Assembly: GCA_012064415.1 (NCBI GenBank)
Contig: SSNU01000075.1
Coordinates: 942,686-1,006,685 of the forward strand
Source of the DNA: Gyrodactylus bullatarudis
Lineage: Eukaryota; Platyhelminthes; Monogenea; Gyrodactylidea; Gyrodactylidae
Length of the DNA: 64,000 nucleotides
Reading direction: 5' to 3'
Positions 1 through 10,500 of the stretch are shown here, one piece after another. Every line of letters starts with the position of its first letter. Position 1 is the first letter of the stretch. The position numbers and the translations under genes are program-made. The notes under the pieces are model-generated. The model saw only the letters and a program-made list of their open reading frames with translations, was not told the origin of the DNA and searched no databases.

Positions 1-190
1 AAAATGTTCCACCCTTAAAACCTTTGAGCTCAAAAATTTTTATCGATTTTGTAGATTAGAAGCAATTAAATGCTGATATTCGGGACGTACATTAGACAAA
101 GAATTCAAATTCACCCAAGAAAGTTCACAAAAAATCGAATTATTTGAAGGAAAATGAGTATTTCTTGGAAATAGCGGGTTACTCTCACCC
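1..190. repeat. Fragment of interspersed repeat family F
   Basis: The stretch resembles parts of 12,640-12,800, 41,780-41,900 and 56,040-56,180. Shared features are an 'aaaattttcatcgattt' core, 'gattagaagcaattaa' and 'attagacaaagaattcaaattcac'. It looks like a truncated copy of a non-coding element and no ORF is supported. The family assignment was made by eye. Confidence 0.5.
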
Positions 191-889
191 TAGATGGGAA
201 AATTCGTTCTTATTTAATTGCACTAAAAAATAACACCGATCCGACTGGTAGTAATCCCTAATCAGTGCGGGGATTATTATAAAACCTAAAATTTGATTGA
301 CTCAGACATCTGAAGGTCTTTAGCTCAATGGTTGTAAGAAATATGTTTTAATTCATGTGATACTTAAAGTTGGCGCCATTGACATTTTTGTTTTTTTGAA
401 GGTGGAACATGGATTAAACATTATTTTTCAGGCTCACCGATAAACTGAAACCAATTAAAGTTGATTCAATACATGATGACCGACGATAAATTAACACTCC
501 AAAGCTTTTTCTATATATATGCCTCCTTCAACAACCAATTATATTCGAGCTTTTCAACATCCAATGAAAATCGAGATAGCAATTAGGAAACTTTTCTACC
601 CAAGTTTTAGTTCTCTCCGTTTTCTCTATAATGATGAAAATCTAGACATCTTTGGAAAATCAGAATATTAAAGTAATTAGAACTAATCATAAAAATAAAG
701 TAAAAATGGTAAGAATTTTATGATCTTGATCTTGAATAAAATAAAGATATAGCGGTCAGTTACAACTAGATCCTTTTCTCAAGCAATGAAATGAGCTCTG
801 TCAAACCCTAGCCCACCTCGTCTCTCTGAGGAATGCTTAAGATCCTTATCTACTTAATAAGAGGACTTTGAATGTTTCATTATTTTATG

Positions 890-955
890 TATGAATATCA
901 AGCCGGTGTAATAGTCTAATGATAACCGGTGAATCAAAAGCTTTATTACTCAAAT
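890..955 (+). repeat. Short dispersed repeat shared with 57.1 kb
   Basis: 'gccggtgtaatagtct' and the bases after it, through 'aagctttat', match 57,122-57,175 at roughly 80 percent by eye. Its nature is unknown; it may be the edge of a transposon. Confidence 0.5.
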
Positions 956-984
956 GATTGTTATTTTTACTGAAACAGATCGGC

Positions 985-1305
985 CAAATTTTTCAACTTT
1001 TCCCAGCTTTAATCACATTTTGAAGATTATCGATTAACTAAGCATTTTTTCCTATAAAACCATACGTTTTCGAGTTTATTCTAATATACAAAATCTTGAT
1101 TGAAGATGATAGTTTTTGAACATGCGCGAAGAATTTTTCAATGAATTTTACTACGAGAGAATTTTGAGTCATTTTTCATGTTGAAAGAAATTCCAAGGAA
1201 ATTGGGTAAATTTTAGGGAACATGAGAAATTTTCAAAAATGTGTTTTTCGCGGTTAAGACATCAATTCGGGGAAAATAAACTTTTGAATTACCCTACTAT
1301 GTATG
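985..1305 (+). repeat. Long dispersed direct repeat, copy 1
   Basis: The copy runs in parallel with 36,185-36,635. Shared blocks include 'cctataaaaccatacgttt', 'gattgaagatga', 'gaatttcactacgaga' (one base different here), 'ggaaattgggtaaatttt' and 'ggggaaaataaa'. It is non-coding in both copies, and copy 2 is longer through internal insertions. Confidence 0.65.
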
Positions 1306-1819
1306 AATCCCTAAGTTTTACAACCGGTAGAATTGATCTCGTGTTAGACAAAAGATTTGATTTCAGAGAATATCGTGTAGCAAAATCAATAAGTCCAAGT
1401 GGAAGTGTATGACTAAAGGCTGAATTGCATATTTTAGCAAGAAAATTATAGTTTGCAAGAAAGGTGAATTTTAAATAACAATCAAGAGGATATATGAAGA
1501 GTGTGTACTTTATACAACATACAAAGAAATTGTCTGCTTTTATGCTCTCATTTCTCTTGCTTATCTGGATATGCCTTCCTTATGTATGTCTTCTGAGAAG
1601 ATTATTGATGAGAAAAATGAATTTATTTTGTGGGTTACACTTTTTTTCGAATTTGTGAGCTAAAGCTCTTTTCCTCTGAAACAATTGCAGCTAAACTTGG
1701 ATCCCTCATCAAAGCCTTCTTTTAGACCTGCTATTTACAAGTATGTCAATGAATTTCTTTTTGAAAAATATATCAATTCGAAGCTTATTCTATGATCTCT
1801 TCATTAAAAAAAAACATCT

Positions 1820-2505
1820 CAAATTTTTCATCAATCATTCGAATTTGTTAAAGATTTTTTGTAATCCTACTCATGTTGCCCAGTTTTACCATTTGAAGAA
1901 AAAAAATCTGAAAAAAAATTTTTAGTGAAAAATCTGGTCATTTTTCTAATTTCAATTTGGCGCCAAAATCCCATTTTTTCAAACTTTAAGCCGAAAATCT
2001 TTATTGATTTGAAAGTGGTTGGCTGATCAAAAAGGTTTTCAGGCTCAAGATTAGACAAGAAAATCAATTCAACTGATCTTATGCATGACAACGTTATCGT
2101 TTGGGAGCGGAATTTCGATTTTTTGATCATTTTTACTACTTGAAAATCAATGAAATTTCGACAATTCAAAATCTCTTGAAACTTTCGATTATTTGATGGC
2201 GCTATTCAGCTTTATTATCTAATTTTGATCCTAAAAATAAAATTTTTGATCACTCTCCCACTTTCAAATCAACAAAAATTTTCAGCTCAAAGTTTGAAAA
2301 AATGGGATTCTGGCGCCAAATGGGAATTTGAAAAATAACCATATTTTTCAGATAACAATTTTTTATCAGAATTTTTTTCTTTAACTGGTAAAAGTGAGCA
2401 ACATGAGTAGGATTGCAAAAAATCTTTAAAAAATTCGAATGATTGATGAAAAATTCGAGATTTCCGTAAAAACCATAGATTCCCAACTTCATGTCAACTA
2501 ACTAT
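1820..2505. repeat. Foldback element, family A (copy A1)
   Basis: Left arm (about 1,820-2,080) and right arm (about 2,195-2,465) are inverted copies of each other around a short spacer. Each arm carries a palindromic GGCGCC core ('tttggcgccaaaatccc' and 'gggattctggcgccaaa') and a 'cctactcatgttgc' block. The end reads 'cccaacttcatgtcaacta'. Related copies lie at 25.5-26.2 kb and 39.65-40.35 kb. There is no transposase, so it is a non-autonomous foldback or MITE-like element. Confidence 0.75.
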
Positions 2506-3320
2506 TAACGATTATAGGGTGTTAGACTAGACCCGATGAGGTTCAACGTTTATCACTAAAATATACGCTAGTTCTTCTCGTGAGTTTAAATTCTAAAATG
2601 ATATCCAAATGTGGAGTGGTGGTAGTTTAACAATAACAAGGATATCTCTAGAAATATTATAAAAAATTTTTGCTCGAATTCAAATGGATTCTCAATAAGA
2701 ATTTCTTATTGCATAAACGATACTAGGGTGGAACTTCATCAAGTAATGATCAACTTTTCAATTTCAAGATATGAGTTTTAGGCGATCAGATTTCTTAAAT
2801 CTACGAGTATGGTTTATCGATAATAGTTACATTATTTATTCCTTTTTTTACTGTGAGTGGTTTTTCAAAAAAAAACGTTCTTTATATTTAAAAGTTTTCA
2901 CAACTCCTCAATAAAATATTGTAGCTTAAGCCCAAGCGGGTCATATATGGGACAGGTTACTTTCTCAAGCCATGATTCTGTTTTAAAGAAACTGAAATAA
3001 ATTTATGAATTCGCCATGACATATAAAGCTGCAATACTGTTTATTGAGAAGTTAGGATAATTGAAAATGACTCGTTTTTGAAAATGTATAAAATTTTCCT
3101 TAAAAATATAGAGAACGTTTTTTGAATAACCACTTACAGAATTATTACTAAATTTTCTACATTGAAAAAAATTTCTCTTGGTCTTTAAGGGTTAATGAGT
3201 CGAAAGAATGGTCTTACAATAAATTATTTTTATTATGTATTAAATATTCACGTATACTTACATATACGTCCGAAATTCCCATAGAGTTATTCATCATTGT
3301 AAGTATAAAAAAAGAATTTT
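2506..3320. other. Intergenic DNA without recognised features
   Basis: AT-rich sequence between repeat A1 and the Penelope-like element. I see no ORF, RNA gene or promoter that I can support. Confidence 0.5.
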
Positions 3321-3380
3321 TTTTATTAGAGAAATATATATTTCGCCAGGTCTTATCAATCTCTAATCCTGGTTCAATTA
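3321..3380 (+). repeat. Inverted terminal repeat of the Penelope-like element (left)
   Basis: It contains 'aggtcttatcaatctctaat' and is the reverse complement of 5,485-5,544. It flanks the 3' end of the RT/EN ORF. Confidence 0.85.
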
Positions 3381-3506
3381 AATGATTATAAATATTAGTT
3401 CAATGAAATTTATGTTAATGAAATTGTAAAATTCTTGAAACACTTCCAATTGATGAAAAACCAAAAAACTTCTCTATTATTAGATGTAGAAAAGAAAAAT
3501 TAAAAA

Positions 3507-5462
3507 TCAATTGGGCCAAGGCAACTGCAAATCATGTAAATGGTTCTTTTGGATGCATAAGTTAGGATCTTCGTTCATGATTAGAAACTTCTCCCGGATT
3601 TTGAGGTCTATAAGTTTGTCGTTTGGGCATTTGAATAAAATTTTGAAATTTTCTTCACTTGCTTCACAACCACATTGCTCTAGGTGCTTTTTAATTGAGG
3701 AATTCTTTCTGTTGAGGTGTTCTTTTATCCTAACAGCTAGACGTCTTTGGGTTCTTCCTATGTATTTGGCTCCGCATGTAGCTTGGAAACTATAGATGAG
3801 ATTTGATTGCTCAGATGGTTCTAGTTTATCTTTAAGCTGGAATTTGAATAGACTTGTGGTTTTGAATACAACCTTCAATTGTATATCATTATAATTTTCA
3901 TTTACAAGTTTGGTCAATTTCCTTCTTAAATCATGACTAAAGCCATCTCCTTTGAACGATAATTTGACATAGATCCGGATGGTTTCATCATTTTGTTCCT
4001 CTTGAATATCTTCTTGGTTGTTTGCTTCATCTTCTAAAGCCTTTTCTATATATTTGCGAACAAAATTTTGAGGATATCCGTTTTCTCTGAGTCTTTCTTT
4101 TATCTCATCAATTTCTTTTAGGAATTCTTCCTCGCTGACAATTCTCTTGGTCCTCTTGATTAAGCCAATAATTAAACCTGTTTTGTAACTTTTTGGACAG
4201 AAACTTGAAAAATGTAGATATTTTCCAGTGTCTGACTTCTTATGGTGGATATTTCTTTTAAGGGTTCCGTCAGGTTTTCTCGTTAGCTTTACATCTAGGA
4301 AACTCAATGTGTCTTCTATTTCTTCTTCTTTTGTGAATTTGATGTTAGGATGAATTGAGTTCATCTCTCTATGGAATTCTGAAATAGAAGCATTTTGTTT
4401 CATTATTATGAAAGTGTCATCTACGTATCTGATGTACATGTCTGTATATCTGTTGATGATGTTTTGCATTCTGTGTTTTTCTAAGAAACCAAGAAAAATG
4501 TCCGCTAGTATTGGGCTCAGTGGTGATCCCATAGCTATTCCATCTCTTTGAAAATAGATTTCATTTTGGAAAGATAGGGGAATATTTGTGCAGCATTTTC
4601 TGACCATTTCGACAATTTCTTCTCCACTCATTATGAAATCATTTCTGTTGTTTTCGATATATGAACCTATTATGTTCAGAGTTTCTTCAATAGGAATATT
4701 AGGAAAAAGTGATGTTATATCAAACGATACCATCTTTCTAGAACCGACATTGCAATTCTTCATTTTGTCAACAAATTCGAATACGTCTTTCACAACATGT
4801 CTTTTGTAGTATTCATGAATTGGTCTGAGAACATCTTGAAGCCATTTTGCTAGAAAATGCTGTGGACAGGCTGACATATCTAGAATTGGTCTCATTGGTA
4901 ATACATTTGGAAGGTTCTCTGGGTCAATCTTATGTGTCTTAGGTAGGAAGTATAATCTGAAAATTGAAGAATTTTTCCTGGTTATTGAATTCATTGTGAA
5001 ACTATCTATCAGCCCTCTTCTATGAAGATTCTTTCCAACCTTTTCTATTTCTTTTTCTTCGTCGCCTATTTTGTAATTTACTCTGAGGTCTTCAATTTTC
5101 TCAAATTTCGTTTCATCCGAAAGAAATTCACATCCTGATTGAATATAATCCTGTCTCTTAATTATTACTAAACCTCTCCCCTTGTCTGGTCTTGCCAGGA
5201 CTAAGTCTCTATTGTTTGTTATTTCCTTCAGCGCCTCCCAGTGTTCCCGTTTTAGTTTGTTGCTTATATTCTTTTTCTTACTGTAATTTTTGTATGTATT
5301 GAGAAGATCTATTTTGATATTCTCCAGATTTGCCCCTTCTTTAAGTCTATTTGTTTCAGATAGATCCCACGCTAATTTTTCGAAAGCAGCTTTATCTTCT
5401 GTGTTTTTTGTTTTCTTTGGGACGCAGAAATTAGGACCTAGTGAGATTATTTCTTTTTGCAT
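3507..5462 (-). CDS. Penelope-like reverse transcriptase/GIY-YIG endonuclease
   Basis: 651 aa and intact. The N-terminus has the family-typical 'LGPNF' motif (residues 8-12). RT motifs follow: 'LPKTHK' (173-178), 'SFDITSLFPNIP' (motif A, Asp 248), 'GIAMGSPLSPILAD' (308-321) and the catalytic 'YVDDT' (346-350). A lysine-rich linker leads to a C-terminal GIY-YIG nuclease: 'LIYSF' (555-559), a Cys-containing insert, 'YIGRTQRRL' (567-575), 'RIKEH' (578-582) and a downstream Glu in 'REKFLI' (623-628). In this family the RT copies the element and the endonuclease nicks the target. The frame is open slightly upstream of the chosen Met, so a few more N-terminal residues are possible. No decay is visible, unlike the other copies here. 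Confidence 0.93.
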   Translation of the reverse strand: MQKEIISLGPNFCVPKKTKNTEDKAAFEKLAWDLSETNRLKEGANLENIKIDLLNTYKNYSKKKNISNKLKREHWEALKEITNNRDLVLARPDKGRGLVIIKRQDYIQSGCEFLSDETKFEKIEDLRVNYKIGDEEKEIEKVGKNLHRRGLIDSFTMNSITRKNSSIFRLYFLPKTHKIDPENLPNVLPMRPILDMSACPQHFLAKWLQDVLRPIHEYYKRHVVKDVFEFVDKMKNCNVGSRKMVSFDITSLFPNIPIEETLNIIGSYIENNRNDFIMSGEEIVEMVRKCCTNIPLSFQNEIYFQRDGIAMGSPLSPILADIFLGFLEKHRMQNIINRYTDMYIRYVDDTFIIMKQNASISEFHREMNSIHPNIKFTKEEEIEDTLSFLDVKLTRKPDGTLKRNIHHKKSDTGKYLHFSSFCPKSYKTGLIIGLIKRTKRIVSEEEFLKEIDEIKERLRENGYPQNFVRKYIEKALEDEANNQEDIQEEQNDETIRIYVKLSFKGDGFSHDLRRKLTKLVNENYNDIQLKVVFKTTSLFKFQLKDKLEPSEQSNLIYSFQATCGAKYIGRTQRRLAVRIKEHLNRKNSSIKKHLEQCGCEASEENFKILFKCPNDKLIDLKIREKFLIMNEDPNLCIQKNHLHDLQLPWPN

Positions 5463-5484
5463 TCTTGTGAGTTCTATTCCAGCG

Positions 5485-5544
5485 TAATTGAACCAGGATT
5501 AGAGATTGATAAGACCTGGCGAAATATATATTTCTCTAATAAAA
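5485..5544 (-). repeat. Inverted terminal repeat of the Penelope-like element (right)
   Basis: Reverse complement of 3,321-3,380. It reaches into the region just upstream of the ORF's first Met, where the reading frame stays open for about a dozen codons before an in-frame stop. Confidence 0.85.
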
Positions 5545-6390
5545 TAAAATTAATTTTAGTTTCTCTGAAGGGGCTTGAAAGGTTAAGAATTCTTTCGAAT
5601 CATTCTTGATGAGCTTAGGCTGGAAAACTTGGCTTGTGTTAATAGAATTACTAATAAGATTTGAATAGAAAAGAATAAAAATCTTTTTTTTTCTATAGAA
5701 TAGAGAAAAGCACGAGTTATGTCTACAGATTATCAGCTGGTTCAATATTCAAAAAATGTTTAATAAAATTAGTAGAAAAGAGAAATACAATAGGAATAAT
5801 TACAGTCCCAAATTAAGAAAGAAATAGTATATTAATCTCGGTATTGTCTACGACCAACTGATAAACTAAAAGATGAAGTAAAATTATTCAAGAATAATCT
5901 GTCCAATATTTTGTATAGGCTTGGTAAATCCTATCTGACGTCAGGTGAAAGTCTTTTCTGGTTATAAGCAGAACTTATGACAGTTATTAAGGATGGGTAG
6001 ACTTCTATGCTTGGTCCTACAAGTTATAGGTGAAACCATAGAGCTGAAATATCATTTTCAGGCATTCAACACCACAGGAAAAGTTGGTTTAAAGGGAATT
6101 TGTGTGAAGACAAATGCCTTATGAGTGAAATATATTTTTATTAAATATATGAATACTTGAAAGTAGTCATGCGATATAATAAAAACATTCAATTTTCTCA
6201 ATAATCTGGCATAAGATTATGATTTAAAGGATGAATTCTATCAATTATCATTTGAAAAACTGATCAACTTCCTATGAACAATTGATTTAACTAACCAAGC
6301 ATAATCTTCTAACGACTTCACGATGCTTATATGTATATATATGACAGAAGAATAAAAATCTTTTAAAGGATTCACTTTTTTTCGTCAGAC
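5545..6390 (+). promoter_or_regulatory. Upstream region of the ubiquitin-like gene
   Basis: AT-rich 850-bp region without coding signal. A TA-rich run ('atgtatatatatgacag', about 6,330-6,347) lies 45-60 bp upstream of the ATG and is the only TATA-like element close to the gene. Transcription start and core promoter are inferred, not shown. Confidence 0.3.
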
Positions 6391-6789
6391 ATGATTTCAT
6401 CAACACAGGCGGAGGAGATAGCTGTAAAGCCAGATAAGATTGTGGAAATTCATTTCAACAATGAGGTGAACCATTATCCTCGTCAGAGGAAGAATACGTT
6501 GAGTTTACTCAAGGAGCATTACTTTAGAAGAAATTTGAAACTGGAACAGTCAAGGAATCGAAATCACCATAGGGTGATCACTGGATCTGATGGAGTTGAA
6601 ATTCCAATTTATGAAGATGACTGTGTCATCGACGTAAAGAAGAGGATGAACAAACAGATGGGCATCAGAATTGAAGATATCCACTTCTATAGGGAACTCG
6701 ATGATTTCGAGCCAACGGAACGAATGATCGTTGACAACTACAAGGTTAGTATGAAGGACGACCATCGTCACAAGCGCTTGATACGTTAG
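6391..6789 (+). CDS. Small protein with a ubiquitin-like C-terminal domain
   Basis: 132 aa, no intron needed. Residues about 63-118 follow the ubiquitin pattern: a beta strand 'HRVITGSDGVEIPIYEDD', a helix 'VIDVKKRMNKQMGI', then 'IEDIHFYRELDDFEPTERM', equivalent to the region of ubiquitin after its helix, then 'VDNYKV' in place of 'LSDYNI'. The N-terminal half is basic, with an acidic first stretch. There is no C-terminal Gly-Gly, so conjugation is unlikely; a non-conjugated Ubl adaptor is more plausible. A GTTAGT directly after the 'NYK' codons could be a splice donor, which would change the last 14 residues. An AATAAA follows the stop by 45 nt, which supports a real gene. I cannot name an orthologue. 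A retrocopy is another possibility because it has no introns. Confidence 0.6.
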   Translation: MISSTQAEEIAVKPDKIVEIHFNNEVNHYPRQRKNTLSLLKEHYFRRNLKLEQSRNRNHHRVITGSDGVEIPIYEDDCVIDVKKRMNKQMGIRIEDIHFYRELDDFEPTERMIVDNYKVSMKDDHRHKRLIR

Positions 6790-6833
6790 TGTTTTTCATT
6801 GAACTTTGAACCATCTTTCGAGACATTTTAGTA

Positions 6834-6839
6834 AATAAA
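6834..6839 (+). terminator. Polyadenylation signal of the ubiquitin-like gene
   Basis: AATAAA, 45 nt downstream of the TAG stop. Confidence 0.6.
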
Positions 6840-7380
6840 TTTCCAAAGATTTCACCAAAAACTTTCTCTTCTTGTAACACAGTTTTTTTAAACTCGAAAA
6901 ATGTGTGAGCTCAGAGAGGTTGAATATACAAGAATTAGTGGCCTAATTCTTATCGGATTGATTTCTCTGATACTTCAGATTATTTCTCCGAATCTTTCGT
7001 CAACATTTTTAAACTGTTTCCTATCTATATGAGTTCTGAATTCTCCATTGTAATTAACACGTCTTTTATATTTTTATTGTTTACTTATAAATAGTTTATA
7101 AAAGATTTCTTTGATAAATTCACGATATGAGCATTAAAATTATAACTTGAAATCGAACGTTTTTAGGTCATCAAATAATTTTGAGCTTCTAGTAATAAAA
7201 AATACTTACCCGTTAGAGATATGTCAAGCGACTTGTCAAGTTTTCAATGCATTAATCAGCGTTGGATGTAGACCTGAGATCTAGAATAAATTGAAATGGG
7301 TCGAAGTAAGATATTACTCCCTCAACGTTGAATGAAATAAAAAGGCTTTTTTTAATTTCTTGTATAAAAAAGGGTTTGAA
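6840..7380. other. Convergent intergenic spacer
   Basis: About 540 bp between the 3' end of the + strand ubiquitin-like gene and the 3' end of minus-strand TAF1. I see no further features. Confidence 0.5.
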
Positions 7381-7386
7381 TTTATT
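7381..7386 (-). terminator. Polyadenylation signal of TAF1
   Basis: AATAAA on the minus strand, about 130 nt downstream of the TAF1 stop codon at 7,513-7,515. Confidence 0.6.
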
Positions 7387-7512
7387 ACATCATCAGTAAA
7401 AAATAGAGATAAAAAGAAGAAATTTTTTACATCGTGTTCGAATCGTTGTCACTTTCGCCAATGAAAAAGTTGACTCGTTTTTCCTAGTAAAAACAAAAGA
7501 AATTTACTACAC

Positions 7513-10500
7513 TCAGTTAAAAATGTTTTTGAAGAACATTCGACGAACCTTATCATCGTGATCTTCATCATCGGAAGCATTTTGATTATTACGTGAACTG
7601 TCAAAGTCGTTACCGGAGTCGTCTTCGGAATCTGAGAGCTGTAGATCATTGGCAAGGTCCATGGATTTTTCTGGGATTGCCTGTGAGTATGAGGTTGCCT
7701 CGTTAGTCTGGTTTGATGAGAGCAATTCTCCGCCGACTAGATACTCATCGTGTAAATCTCCCATGATATCTGTTTCATTGATCATATCGAACATGTTGGG
7801 CTGAAGTAAAAAATTAAAGGTTGATAAAGAAATATGATTAGCAACAACGTTGAGTAATATACCATATCGTCAACTGAAGCAACTGGTTGAGAGTCCTTGA
7901 AAACATCATCGTCCAAGAAGCTCTTGTAGGGTTCCTTCGTTTGAGAAAGCTTCCTCTGGGCTGAAGAAAAGAAAATAAATAAACAAGAATCTTAAGCGGA
8001 TTTGAATAAATTTAAACCGGATATTTTTACTGGTGAGTTCGGATACTCATTGAATCACTTACAAGGTGTATCAAGGTGTAGCCGTTTACTCTTTGTTGTA
8101 GAATTGAGTGAACGTCCAGGACGATAGCTGACATCTTTGGCATCATTGGGATCATCATCGTCTTCGTCTGATGTCAGGACATCCCCGGTACCTTGATGAG
8201 ACCTAGGATAGTCGTCTTCTTCGTCGTCAATAGCTGAACGTCGACGTTTCACAGCTGACGATGATGTTGAGGAGCGGGGTACTTTCGAATAGGTCGGGTC
8301 TCCATAACTACCGCCATCACTGAGGGATACATCGTCTATTCGGCTATTGAAGAATCATGATGAAAAGAGAATAAATACTGGCCAAATTTACTATTTGTCA
8401 TTGCTAAAGCTAGCCTTCTGAACCCTTTGTACTCAATGAAAAGAAATTTCATTATGTACTTGAACTCTCTTTTGGATTATTTTTGTAAACTAATCAGAGA
8501 ACTGGAATTTCATAATTTTCATTGGTTAGACGGAATTTTGTATGAAAGGGTTCAATGGATTCAGAATCCTAACTAAAGATCCCGATCTAATAGACATTAA
8601 GATGAAAAATTAATATCGGAATGATGGAAAACGTCTTGAAGAGACTTTAGAGAAAGGTTGGGTATATTCTAATTTTTATATCGACTAGGAAAAAAAGTTA
8701 CTTGAGTATATTAGCTTCAAGGGTATCGAGGGTTTCCTTGTCTTCTTCAAGGCGTTTCTGCACTTCTTCAATCATAACAGTGGCAATTTTAGTGAGGCTG
8801 GAATCTTCCCCATTGAAGTCGATGCAATTGGTGAGGATTAACATGGCATCTGTGAGAAATTCAACACGGTTGTGATAGTGGGTTTGTTTCACCTTATTCT
8901 CAAGGGTGGTTAGGTCCATTGGCTTCTGAATCTTTTTGTAATATTCCTAAAGGATTAGAAATTATTTATTTTTAGTCAAAAATAAATTTCAAATGTCCAA
9001 ATAATAATAAATAGATGAATTTTTTTTAAAGAATATTTTTTCAAGGTTTATCGCCTATATGGTTTAAGAGTACGCAAATTTTTTAAGAAACCTACTGTTA
9101 GTTTAGGAGATATTTGCTGGAAAAATTACTATTTTTGGCCAAAAATTTGGCTAAATGTCTTATCTTGAGAGATGATATCAAGCTTATCACTAGGGCGGTC
9201 ACAAAATAGCAAATTTTCAAAAATTATAGCATATGAAAAATATGTCATATACTACTTTTAAGTAAACTATAAAGTAATTTAGGCAGAGCATTGCGCCCAA
9301 ACGTCTGATCAGACATTTAATTATGGAGCGGACGAGGTTAAATAATATCCCAAGCTTAAAATTTTTCATCGACCAATCAAAAACCTTTAAAACAGGCTCT
9401 ATTACGAGATTGAGACACTTTAGAAACAGCTTAATTCAAATGAAGAGGTGATCGTAATCAAGAAAAATAAGATTTTTTCTCATGTTACAATTTATCTGAC
9501 AAGGGCTTAGCGATATTGGTGCGATTTCATTCAAATTATTTGGCATCGGGGTTTAAATCTTACAGGGTATCTTCGCTTGTCAACGGGAAAATGGAATGGT
9601 CGACTATTTTCCACATTCCTCATAACTTCGACACCATGCTGAAGTAAGTATGAGAGACCGACGAGATCATCTTCATCCATCAGGGGATTGATTAGTGACT
9701 CAAGACGCATAAGTTTCTGTTCCTTCTCAGCGAATTGTTCCATCGTGTGTGAGCACATTTTTTGGGCTGCCTCTGTAAGAGAACTATACCGACCTGAAAA
9801 AAAGGAGTAGAATATGATATTTAGTCAAAGGAAAATATTCCTTTTGATATACTTATGTATACTAAGTGTATGAATAAGAAATCAGGTTTATTTTAATGGT
9901 TAATGAAATTCGAAACATAAATAGGAGAGAGAGTCCACTTTAAGGCCTCAAAATTACCAAATAAGAAGAGCCTGTGGGATATATTACCTGAGCAAATAGA
10001 ACAAAATCATTCTAGACAATCGTTTGGAGGTATAGGATGACCAATGGCTGAGAATACTAATAATAAATCAAGAGGATAAACTTTTCTGTAGACTGGGGGG
10101 ATAGCTATTGAAAGGATGAGGGTTAAGAGCTAGATCCCGAGCGATCTTGATTAATAATTATGGATAAAAGAGCATTTCTCGTGACAGGAATCGACAAAGA
10201 GAATGTGAATAAAAGCAAATTACGAAGTAATCGATAGAAAGCTAACAGGTTGAGTTACTTAAGTAGATTCTAATGTAATGTATATCATTTTGTCATTTAT
10301 TAGATTGATATTATTGGCGTGAATAAATCAATTGGTGATATATTTGTTGGATTGAGTTAGATAAATATAATAAGTTGATATAACGTAAAGTTTCATCTTT
10401 ATAGTGTAATAATTTTGACTTGAGGTGCATTGAAAAAATCGATAGAAGTAATCATTTTAAAAAATTCGAGAAGAAAATAAGAGTTGGGTTTCCTTAGATC

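Larger units (their letters stand above)
3321..5544 (-). mobile_element. Penelope-like retroelement, apparently complete
   Basis: A single minus-strand ORF (RT plus GIY-YIG endonuclease) is bounded by inverted repeats at 3,321-3,380 and 5,485-5,544 that match essentially perfectly over 60 bp. Penelope-like elements are known to carry pLTR repeats in direct or inverted orientation. Identical termini and an uninterrupted ORF suggest a recent insertion. Four decayed relatives occur in this window (about 14.9, 30.0-30.9, 35.6 and 61.7-62.5 kb). Confidence 0.85.

Noticed and set aside
1743..2492. Short ORFs of 60-100 codons at the left end
   Set aside because: They lie in the arms of a foldback repeat whose other copies do not preserve any of these frames.
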